Shown here one piece after another: positions 1 through 7,280 of a DNA stretch of 64,000 nt. The stretch comes from Planctomycetota bacterium (GTDB lineage: Bacteria; Planctomycetota; Planctomycetia; Pirellulales; Lacipirellulaceae): assembly GCA_013286045.1 (NCBI GenBank), contig JABDGM010000005.1, forward strand, positions 17,490-81,489, given 5' to 3'. The translations under genes were made by a program, and so were the position numbers. The notes beneath the pieces were generated by a model. That model had not been told where the DNA came from and made no database searches. It saw only the letters and a list, made by a program, of their open reading frames with translations. The number at the start of each line of letters is the position of its first letter. The first letter of the stretch is position 1.

Positions 1-2121
1 CAACTTCGGTTGGTGGAAGGGGCGCAGTGCGGCAGCCATCTGGTCGCGTTCGATTTGGGCAAGTTGCTCGTCGGTCGGCTCGGGTTCTTGGCCATTGGGA
101 CCGGGTGGCACATTGAATTTCTCGGCAGCGAGGCGGGTGTTCACGTCCGCGTCGATACTATTTAGTAGAGTCGCGCTAAGGTTCGAGAGCGACTGGCCGC
201 CGGAAGCCCTTTCGATGGAAGTATGATGCACGGCATCGACTTCCTGATTGAGCCGAGCGAGGCGAGAAGCCAGCGTCGAAACAACATCATCGTTCGCCAT
301 CCCGGCTGCGACCATATCGAGAAGTTTATCGAGCGAAACAGATGGCTTGCGATCCAGCGGCTTGGTGGCCGTTTTCTCGTCTTCGCAAACGCCCACAGCA
401 TCGACGATGACGAAATGTGTCTTGGTCTTGGCATCCGGGGTAACGCTTTGAAGTACGTCGGAATCGATTATGCGGCAACCGCGACCCTTCATCTGCTCGA
501 AATAGCCGAGCGAACGAATGTTGCGCATGAAGATCAAGCATTCGAGCGGCTTCACGTCAGTGCCTGTCGCGATCATATCCACCGTGACAGCAATACGCGG
601 GTTGTAAGCTGTGCGAAGTTGCTGCAATGCCTCGTCCGGTTTGTGAGCCTTCGACGTGATCTTCTGGCAGAAGTCGTTGCCCCGACCAAACTCTTCGCGA
701 ACGATCCGCACGATGTCGTCGGCGTGCAAGTCGGTCTTTGCAAACACCAGCGTTTTAGGGACTTCGGTGCGCCCAGGAAAGATTTCGGGCAGGCGCTCTT
801 TGAAGGTGCGAATCACCAGGCGGATTTGGTTCTCAGAGACTACATCGCGATCTAATTGATTGGATGTGTAGGTTAGATCGTCATCGAGTTCTTTGTATTT
901 CTTGCTCTTGGTCCGTTTGTCGCGGTGAGGGACAAAAATGCCTGGCTCTCGCGCGAGTCTCGCACCGCTGCTCGTGATCTGAGTTTCGATGCGGTACACA
1001 TCATAGCCGACATTGACCCCATCGACGACGGCTCGGTCGTGCGAATAATCCTGGACCAAGTTGCTATTGAAGAATCCGATTGTTTGCGCGGTGGGAGTAG
1101 CGGTTAGACCGATTAGGAAGGCATCGAAGTATTCGAGCACCTGCCGCCAGACGTTGTATATGCTGCGGTGGCACTCATCGACGACGATGAAGTCGAATGT
1201 CTCAATGGGTACCTTGGCGTTGTAAATGACCGGTAGCGGTTCGCGACGGAGCGGGTTATCGATCTCGAAAAGTGAGCGCTCTTCATTCTCTTCGAGAAAG
1301 TCTTCTTCGCCTTTGAGGATCGAGTAAAGCCGCTGGATCGTGGTGATGCAGATTTTCGAGGCCGGTGCGATTGTGTTCTTCTTCAAGTGCTGAACGGTGT
1401 ATTCTTCGGTGAATTTATAGCTGTTCAACGGGCTGACGAATTGCTGAAACTCGTCGAGTGTTTGTCTCCCTAAATTGTTGCGATCAACCAGGAACAAGAT
1501 GCGGCGGGCTCCAGCGTGTTTGATGAGACGGTAGCAGGAGCTGACGGCAGTGAAGGTTTTGCCGCTTCCGGTTGCCATCTGGATTAGAGCGCGAGGACGA
1601 TTGGCAGCCAGCGACGTTTCGAGGTTGGTAATGCTCTCGACTTGCACGGGCCACAGGCGGCCGACATCGAGTGGGGGCATTTGACGCAACCGCGCGCGAA
1701 CTTGGCTATCCAGCTGAACGAGGCGCAGCAATTCTTCCGGCCGGTGGAACGTGAACACGAGCCGACTGCGGGCATCGGGCTCAAGCACGTTAGTGAATTG
1801 CGTAACTTCGCCCGTGGATTCGTAGGCAAACGGAAGCGGCAATCTGTGACGCGGCAAACTAGTCGGAAGTCCATCAAGATATTTACCCGACTGCGTTTCG
1901 ACGCCGGTGAGGGTGTGGCCTTTGGGCTTAGCTTCGACGACGCCAATTGCTTTGGCATCGACGTACAGCATGTAGTCAGCATGGCCAGTGACGAGCGAGA
2001 ACTCGCGAATCGCAACTCCAAGACAAGCAGTGATATTCATCTGCCTGCGATCCTGAACGTCCCAGCCAGCTAGCCGAAGCTGTCGATCAATCTCTACGCG
2101 AGCTATCTGTTCAGGTGTCAT
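1..2121 (-). CDS. hsdR: Type I restriction endonuclease R subunit (HsdR, EcoEI-like), 3' end outside window
   Basis: ATP-dependent DNA translocase and nuclease subunit of a type I restriction-modification complex. The frame is open without a stop from the ATG at 2121 to the left edge (707 codons), so the C-terminus lies outside the window. Visible in order: an N-terminal nuclease part with a VVEAKPKG block (E-x-K), Walker A MATGSGKT at about residues 182-189, DECH at 315-318, GLTATP, and helicase motif VI in the stretch QMKGRGCRII. These are the usual HsdR/EcoEI motor motifs. The ATG opens MTPEQIARVEIDRQLRLAGW, a common start for the family. HsdM and HsdS are not in the window and would be expected to the left. 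It is transcribed divergently from the serine recombinase at 2655. Family call is secure; whether the system is complete cannot be judged. Confidence 0.9.
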   Translation of the reverse strand, partial: MTPEQIARVEIDRQLRLAGWDVQDRRQMNITACLGVAIREFSLVTGHADYMLYVDAKAIGVVEAKPKGHTLTGVETQSGKYLDGLPTSLPRHRLPLPFAYESTGEVTQFTNVLEPDARSRLVFTFHRPEELLRLVQLDSQVRARLRQMPPLDVGRLWPVQVESITNLETSLAANRPRALIQMATGSGKTFTAVSSCYRLIKHAGARRILFLVDRNNLGRQTLDEFQQFVSPLNSYKFTEEYTVQHLKKNTIAPASKICITTIQRLYSILKGEEDFLEENEERSLFEIDNPLRREPLPVIYNAKVPIETFDFIVVDECHRSIYNVWRQVLEYFDAFLIGLTATPTAQTIGFFNSNLVQDYSHDRAVVDGVNVGYDVYRIETQITSSGARLAREPGIFVPHRDKRTKSKKYKELDDDLTYTSNQLDRDVVSENQIRLVIRTFKERLPEIFPGRTEVPKTLVFAKTDLHADDIVRIVREEFGRGNDFCQKITSKAHKPDEALQQLRTAYNPRIAVTVDMIATGTDVKPLECLIFMRNIRSLGYFEQMKGRGCRIIDSDVLQSVTPDAKTKTHFVIVDAVGVCEDEKTATKPLDRKPSVSLDKLLDMVAAGMANDDVVSTLASRLARLNQEVDAVHHTSIERASGGQSLSNLSATLLNSIDADVNTRLAAEKFNVPPGPNGQEPEPTDEQLAQIERDQMAAALRPFHQPKL

Positions 2122-2583
2122 GCAATTTGACTAACGATGACCAAACCTCGTCTCAGCATCGGCAAAGAGAGTTGCAGCGTATCGAATTCGGGCCTTTTTT
2201 GCGATGTTAAGTTACGACCGTTGCAATTAACTTCGCATTTTCGCCAATCCGAAATAACGACATTTCAAAAGTCGCCGTTATATTATGCCTGCCCAAAATG
2301 CAGAAATATAGTGACGCGCGGCGTAGCTAACAGTACGCACAGCCGGCCATGTAATCGACGGGGTGTCCGGGCAAAAATCGACGTCTGTAGTTTTGAATGA
2401 AAGCGAGCCGCTGCTAAGACGGATGCGAAAGACCATCGACGGCCATTGCCTACGGGAGAGCGGCCACTGTAGCGCGCCAGCAACTTGTAAAGTATGAGTA
2501 TCGGCGCTGTGTAGCTTTAGAACTTCGGCGTTTGCAACCAAAAGATTGTTCGGAGAATTGTAAAATTTGATGTATAGCTTAAC
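2122..2583. other. Intergenic region between hsdR and serine recombinase
   Basis: AT-richer than its surroundings. It must hold the hsdR promoter on the minus strand, but I cannot place it. A short plus-strand reading frame at 2137-2400 has no recognisable motif and no ribosome binding site, and is not called. Nothing else is visible. Confidence 0.4.
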
Positions 2584-2611
2584 TTGACACTCCGCGAATT
2601 GCCGATATAGT
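2584..2611 (+). promoter_or_regulatory. Sigma70-type promoter of the serine recombinase
   Basis: TTGACA at 2584-2589, a 16-nt spacer, then TATAGT at 2606-2611. The -35 box is perfect and the -10 box has one mismatch. The recombinase ATG is at 2655, giving a leader of roughly 37 nt with GGAG at 2643-2646. This is the best promoter match in the window. Confidence 0.7.
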
Positions 2612-2654
2612 CGTAACCGTTGAATTGGTCTGAGTAACCAGCGGAGTGACGACG

Positions 2655-3245
2655 ATGACGCAACATGTGGCGATCTACATTCGTGTATCGAGCAAGCGGC
2701 AGGACTTAGCATCGCAATTGCCGGACCTCGAAGCGTGGGCAGGGTCGCAACGAAGCGAGGTCCGATACTACCGTGACAAGTTCACCGGAAAGACTTTGGA
2801 TCGGCCTGGATGGATTAAGCTACAGTCGGCCATCGATCGAGGCGAAGTAGCCAAGGTAGTCTGCTGGCGATTGGACCGGCTCGGTAGGACGGCGAAAGGG
2901 TTGACGGCGCTATTCGCTGATCTCACTGATCGAAAAATTCCCCTGGTGTCGTTGAAGGACGGAATCGACCTGTCCACGGCAAGTGGGCGCATGCTAGCCA
3001 ATGTTCTCGCCAGCGTGGCACAGTTTGAAACGGAGTTGAGAGCCGAGCGCGTACTGGCCGGACAAGCAGCTGCACGGGCTGCTGGAAAAAGCATCGGCGG
3101 CCGAAAGGCGGGTACGCGAGTGCGGTTGACGCAAGAAAAAGAGAGAGCTGTAAAACGGTTGCATAGGGCCGGTACGTCCGTCAGCGAGATTGCTAGGACG
3201 CTTCAATTGAGTCGCCCAACGATCTATAAGGCGATCCAAGCCTAA
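2655..3245 (+). CDS. Serine recombinase (resolvase/invertase family)
   Basis: Small site-specific serine recombinase of 196 aa, the length of Hin/Tn3-resolvase type enzymes. The N-terminus MTQHVAIYIRVSSKRQD carries the catalytic serine after the YIRV block (S12). The motif WRLDRLGRTAKGL supplies active-site arginines. The C-terminus ends in a Hin-like helix-turn-helix (ISEIARTLQLSRPTIYKAIQ style; here VSEIARTLQLSRPTIYKAIQ). A GTG at 2646 is in frame, but GGAG at 2643-2646 sits 8 nt before the ATG at 2655, so I chose the ATG. It has its own promoter at 2584-2611. With the neighbouring hsdR and the integrase remnant it marks an accessory segment. It could invert or resolve local DNA, but no crossover sites are identified. 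Confidence 0.9.
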   Translation: MTQHVAIYIRVSSKRQDLASQLPDLEAWAGSQRSEVRYYRDKFTGKTLDRPGWIKLQSAIDRGEVAKVVCWRLDRLGRTAKGLTALFADLTDRKIPLVSLKDGIDLSTASGRMLANVLASVAQFETELRAERVLAGQAAARAAGKSIGGRKAGTRVRLTQEKERAVKRLHRAGTSVSEIARTLQLSRPTIYKAIQA

Positions 3246-3789
3246 CACCGCTGAAAATGTTTACAAAAAATATCGCAGCGCTTTCTTCAATGGACGTTAC
3301 CTTTCGCCACAGCCTAGAGAACTCAATTCTTCACGCAAATCACGTCTCTCTCCGGCGGCAGAAAGGGGCCAAAATCCCCGTGGATTTGGGCATCTCGAAG
3401 TAACAGGCGGCATGAATCGAGCGCAAATCGATCGAATTTGCGCGACTACACTAGTAATCTACTTTGTCACGCTGATAGGAATCTAAAACGATTCCCCAGT
3501 TCTACTTAGGCCTCGCGAGCAGCGTGTTGATCTGAGTACGACCATTGGAAGTGGTCAGCAGATTTAGAGCACTACCATTGGAAGTATCCAGATCGAACGA
3601 ATGGACTAGCGATGAATACGCATGACCTATTTATAGCTTTTGACTATGCCGACAATTGTCATGCGAACGTGCTCAGGAAGTGCTAACCAGCACCCGACGA
3701 CACAAGCAAGGTCACGATCGGCGGGAGCTGTGCCGGATTGTGTGCTGCCTTCGCTGAGGATTGGAGTATTCTCCGCGATTTGAGAGATA
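3246..3789. other. Gene-poor accessory segment with a palindrome and a short direct repeat
   Basis: No coding sequence is supported. It contains a near-perfect palindrome at 3421-3443 (arms GCGCAAAT and ATTTGCGC) and two copies of ACCATTGGAAGT at 3541-3552 and 3574-3585, 33 bp apart. Either could be a recombinase or regulator site, but nothing shows this directly. Confidence 0.4.
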
Positions 3790-3810
3790 GTTCGACTCCC
3801 GCCTCGGCCA
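3790..3810 (+). other. tRNA/tmRNA 3'-end-like sequence, candidate attachment site
   Basis: GTTCGACTCCCGCCTCGGCCA reads as T-loop (TTCGACT), 3' half of the T stem, 3' half of an acceptor stem (CTCGGCC) and discriminator A. The bases upstream do not pair to complete a T arm, and no matching GGCCGAG 5' end is seen within about 100 nt, so this is not an intact tRNA gene. Partial 3' ends of tRNA or tmRNA genes are the usual leftover of tyrosine-integrase insertion, and an integrase remnant lies 24 bp away. It is inferred to be an att half-site. Confidence 0.55.
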
Positions 3811-3833
3811 TCTTTTATGTCGCGATTTACTGA

Positions 3834-4229
3834 TCAATTCGCATGCCCCCGATAGCGACGGGACTTCGTCGTTGGCTGAGTGTTACCTGAGGCTGACCAC
3901 ATTGCATTTGCAGTAGCAAGTCCATCGTCGCCAACGTAGTAAGAGAGCGTCGTATTGATGCTTGAGTGACGCATGACCTCTTAAAGCTGGTGCGGTGGGA
4001 GCTTCGCCGCCCATCGCTTTCCGAACCCCCGCCGCAGATCATGGGCACTGGCGAACTTCCACACCAACTGGCCACCCCTCGTTCGTTCATCGACGACGAT
4101 GCCGGCCTTCTTGCCGATTGCCGAGACAATCCGGCTCACTTCCCAGGTCGAAGCGTGCATGGGGCTGCCATTAGGCGTTGACCTTCTACGGCGACGGAAG
4201 CGGCGCGCCTCATGAGCAGCGTACCTCAA
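3834..4229 (-). pseudogene. Tyrosine recombinase (phage integrase) C-terminal remnant with in-frame stop
   Basis: On the minus strand the frame ends at a TGA at 3834-3836. It reads through an integrase catalytic C-terminus: KFASAHDLRRGFGKRWA (H-x-x-R box), then PPHQL, a TAA at 3981-3983, then EVMRHSSINTT-LSYYVGDD with the tyrosine nucleophile. The parts before and after the TAA are in the same frame, so the lesion is a nonsense change, not a frameshift. Upstream of 4229 the frame meets another stop and the N-terminal domain and first catalytic arginine are missing. The sequence style matches planctomycete integrases as I recall them. It is almost certainly inactive. It lies beside the att-like sequence at 3790. 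Confidence 0.8.
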
Positions 4230-4295
4230 GCGACGTTCGAACCTTTAGCCAGTCACTGTTCGCAAGTAGCGCAAGTTGATCACGAACAGCTCCCA

Positions 4296-4460
4296 TCAGC
4301 GCCGATGGTGCGAGTGGAAGCGAATTGCGCTAAATCCGTGCTCCTCGACTTCTCGCCGATGTGCGTGTAAGTGCTCGCGGTATTTCATCCAAAGAACTAG
4401 TAGCGTCACGCCAACGAAACTGATGAACAATACAAGCGGATTAGTAGCAAGCGAGAACAT
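4296..4460 (-). CDS. Possible small single-pass membrane protein (54 aa)
   Basis: A 54-aa minus-strand frame from ATG 4460 to TGA 4296. It starts MFSLATNPLVLFISFVGVTL, which forms one clear hydrophobic segment (residues about 8-24), and continues with a charged, His/Arg/Glu-rich tail of about 30 residues ending HHRR. That hydrophobic-then-charged pattern is typical of small bacterial membrane proteins. No strong ribosome binding site is visible and I do not recognise the family. It lies alone between the integrase remnant and the histidine kinase. Confidence 0.4.
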   Translation of the reverse strand: MFSLATNPLVLFISFVGVTLLVLWMKYREHLHAHRREVEEHGFSAIRFHSHHRR

Positions 4461-4578
4461 GACGCGCTAAAAATGCATGCAGAGATTCGATATGACACTT
4501 CACCGCCAATGGTGCAAATGAAATGCCGAGCAAGTCTGTCATAATTTCGGACCTCGTCGCGGAAAACTTCCGACCGCG

Positions 4579-7089
4579 TCATTTGCGACCGGTTCGCCCC
4601 GCAAGGCTGGCGACCGTAGCGATCAGCTCGCTTGGCTCGACAGGCTTCGAGAGATGCATCTGATAGCCGGCCATCATTGCGCGAGTTCGATCTTCAGATC
4701 GGGCAAATGCGGTGAGGGCGATGGCAGGGGTTTTTCCGCCGGAATCGGGCGGGAGAGCGCGGACGGCACGAATGAAATCGTAGCCGTCCATCTGCGGCAT
4801 TCCGATATCGCTGAGGATGATGTCAGGACGTTCGGCGGCGAGAATCTCTAGCCCGCGTTCAGCAGAGTCGGCTTTCAAAACGCGAGCGCTGCGTTCGGAC
4901 AATAATCGCTCGATGAGATGGCGGGCATCGGGCTCATCGTCGACTACCAACACGGTCGTGCCATCGAGGCGGATTCGAATATCCTCATTGTTAGACACGA
5001 AACGTGGGGATGTAGGATGCTCGCGATCGGACATCGAATGTTTTGTGATGGCGACCGGCAGAGTGACGATGAACGTGGCGCCAGCGCCCTCGCCAGCGCT
5101 TTTTGCCCGCACCGCGCCGCCGTGCAACTCCACAAGCTGTTTGACGATTGATAGACCGAGGCCGAGCCCACCATATTTGCGGGTGGTGGAAGCATCGGCC
5201 TGACGGAAACGATCGAACACGTGGGGCAAGAAATCGGGCGAGATGCCCTGCCCCGTATCGGAAACGGTGAGTTCAACGTGTGAATTTACCCGTTCGAGAA
5301 GAATCTCGATTTTGCCACCCTTGGGTGTGAACTTGATCGCATTGCTAAGGAGGTTGCTGACTACCTGCTGCAAGCGATTGGGATCGCCAGAGACCGGGCT
5401 CGCCAGGGGGTCCAACACACGATGAAGCCGAAGTCCGCGGGCATCTGCTGAGGGCTTCAGCAAATCGACCGCGGCGTTGATCACTGACGCCAAGTCCACG
5501 TGCTGCACATCCAGTCGAATTTTTCCGGACACGATCCGGCTCATATCGAGCAGGTCCTCGATAAGCTGAGTTTGCGCACGGGCATTGCGCTCGATTACCG
5601 CCAGCCCTTCGCGGAGAGTTTCTTGGTCATCCTGCCCTTGCAACAGTTGCGACCACCCGAGCATTGCGCTCAACGGAGTGCGTAGCTCATGCGAAAGAGT
5701 AGCCAGGAATTCGTCTTTCATTCGGCCGACGCGTTCGGCTTCGGAACGTGCAGCGCGTTCGGCGTCCAACAAGCGTTCGCGTTCTGCGGCAAACTCGCGT
5801 TGTTGGGAAATATCGGTGTTGGTGCCAAACCATGCCGCTATTTTGTCCGAGCTGTCGCGAAAGGGTCGCGCTTGGGAGAGGTGCCAACGAAAAGTGCCAT
5901 CGTGGCGACGAAGCGGGAACGTGTCCTCCCACGGTTCGCCGCTGACGAGTGCCGCCTTCCACTTCTGCATAACACGTGGTAGTTCGTTGGGATCGAGCAC
6001 CGATTGCCAGCCCCACCCCAACTGGCTGGCGGAATCCGTGCCGGTGTATTCGTACCAACGATCGTTGTACCAGAACAACTCGCCATCTGGCTTGCACATC
6101 CACGCGAGTTGCGGAATCGTATTGGCAAGTGCGGTGAAGCGACTCGCGATTTCAGAAACCTCTCGATGTAGGCGTGCGTTTTCCAAAGCCACGCCAGCGT
6201 TTCCGGCGATGGATGCGACAATGGATTCCGAACGCTCGGTAAATATGCCTGGCTCCGAGTGCCCGAAGAACAGGCCACCCAGCACGTTACGATCTCGCCC
6301 AAACACGGGCACGGCCAGGTAGCTGCGGACAGGTAGATGACCGGGCGGTTTGCCGTTGTACGGTCCATTTTTTCCGTAGCGCGGATCGAGCGTGATATCG
6401 TCGCTGCGCACGATGGCGGTTCCAGCAAACGTGGGTCCGAAGACCTCCGTATTGCGAGGCATCGGGAAGTTTTCAAAATGCTTTCGATCAACTCCGGAGA
6501 GCGTGTACAGCGTATACGCCTCACCAGATTCGTTCACGACGTTGTAGAAAAACGCCCCGAAGTCGGCGCCGCTCAATTCGGTAGCCGCATCGGTGATGGC
6601 TTGGACGAGCTCATGCACGTCGTGCTTTTCTGTCATCGATCTGCCCAACGCGAATAACCGTTCCCGCTCGCGCACCAGTCGATTTGCCTCAGTGACATCG
6701 CGGGCGATTTTGGAAGCGCCGATAATTTTTCCGCTCGCATCGCGGATCGGTGAAACCGTCACCGAAATATCGATGGGCCGGCCATCTTTGCGGACACGGA
6801 CCGAGTGAAAATGATTGATGCGCTCGCCGCGGCGAATTTGGGCGAGGATATCTTGTTCCTCGCTCAATCGATCGTGCGGGATCACCTTAGTGATCGATTG
6901 TCCGATCATTTCCTCGGCGGTGTAGCCGAAGATTTGCGTCGCGCCGTCGTTCCAACTTTGAACGATGCCGTTGAGGTCCTTGCTCACGATCGCATCATCC
7001 GAAGAAGCGACGATGGCGGCGAGTTGTGCTTGGAGTTCTTCAGCGGTCATCAGATGAGTCGCGATCGCGGGCGGAGTAGGGACAGGCAA
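4579..7089 (-). CDS. Hybrid sensor histidine kinase, PAS-GAF-PAS-HisKA-HATPase-REC
   Basis: Cytoplasmic hybrid kinase of 836 aa with no membrane segment. Domains: PAS (about 21-135, IVSKDLNGIVQSWN), GAF (145-310), PAS (315-430, typical WYEYTG core), HisKA with H467 in ATLSHELRTPL, HATPase with N583 and the DTGQG box at 611-615, and a C-terminal receiver with D761 (SDIGMPQMDG) after VDDEP at 717-720. It would autophosphorylate and pass phosphate to its own receiver; a downstream partner is not in the neighbourhood. ATG at 7089 is taken; an in-frame ATG 13 codons later (MTAEEL) is an equally possible start. RecQ lies upstream on the same strand with a 191-bp gap, so it is probably a separate transcript. 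The ligand is unknown. Confidence 0.92.
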   Translation of the reverse strand: MPVPTPPAIATHLMTAEELQAQLAAIVASSDDAIVSKDLNGIVQSWNDGATQIFGYTAEEMIGQSITKVIPHDRLSEEQDILAQIRRGERINHFHSVRVRKDGRPIDISVTVSPIRDASGKIIGASKIARDVTEANRLVRERERLFALGRSMTEKHDVHELVQAITDAATELSGADFGAFFYNVVNESGEAYTLYTLSGVDRKHFENFPMPRNTEVFGPTFAGTAIVRSDDITLDPRYGKNGPYNGKPPGHLPVRSYLAVPVFGRDRNVLGGLFFGHSEPGIFTERSESIVASIAGNAGVALENARLHREVSEIASRFTALANTIPQLAWMCKPDGELFWYNDRWYEYTGTDSASQLGWGWQSVLDPNELPRVMQKWKAALVSGEPWEDTFPLRRHDGTFRWHLSQARPFRDSSDKIAAWFGTNTDISQQREFAAERERLLDAERAARSEAERVGRMKDEFLATLSHELRTPLSAMLGWSQLLQGQDDQETLREGLAVIERNARAQTQLIEDLLDMSRIVSGKIRLDVQHVDLASVINAAVDLLKPSADARGLRLHRVLDPLASPVSGDPNRLQQVVSNLLSNAIKFTPKGGKIEILLERVNSHVELTVSDTGQGISPDFLPHVFDRFRQADASTTRKYGGLGLGLSIVKQLVELHGGAVRAKSAGEGAGATFIVTLPVAITKHSMSDREHPTSPRFVSNNEDIRIRLDGTTVLVVDDEPDARHLIERLLSERSARVLKADSAERGLEILAAERPDIILSDIGMPQMDGYDFIRAVRALPPDSGGKTPAIALTAFARSEDRTRAMMAGYQMHLSKPVEPSELIATVASLAGRTGRK

Positions 7090-7280
7090 CCGAAGCGAGC
7101 CGCCGAAATGCGTCAGCGCCCCCGACTCGAAATTCTAATCATTCGCGAGCGAACCGTCAGCCATCTAAACAAAGTGCCGTGACGGTTACTGGCATGCGAC
7201 GAGACGCGGCTGCAGAGGACAGGGGCAAAGATACCTCGTCCGCGGCACTTCAATGGTCGCGAACCGACCTAGTTGATCGC

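Noticed and set aside
2137..2400. 87-codon gene between hsdR and recombinase
   Set aside because: No ribosome site, no motif, composition unlike neighbours.
3710..3810. Complete tRNA gene
   Set aside because: T-loop and acceptor 3' side are present, but the T stem does not pair and no acceptor 5' side, D arm or anticodon arm is found.
3834..4229. Frameshift in the integrase
   Set aside because: The parts on both sides of 3981 are in the same frame; a single TAA codon separates them, so it is a nonsense change.
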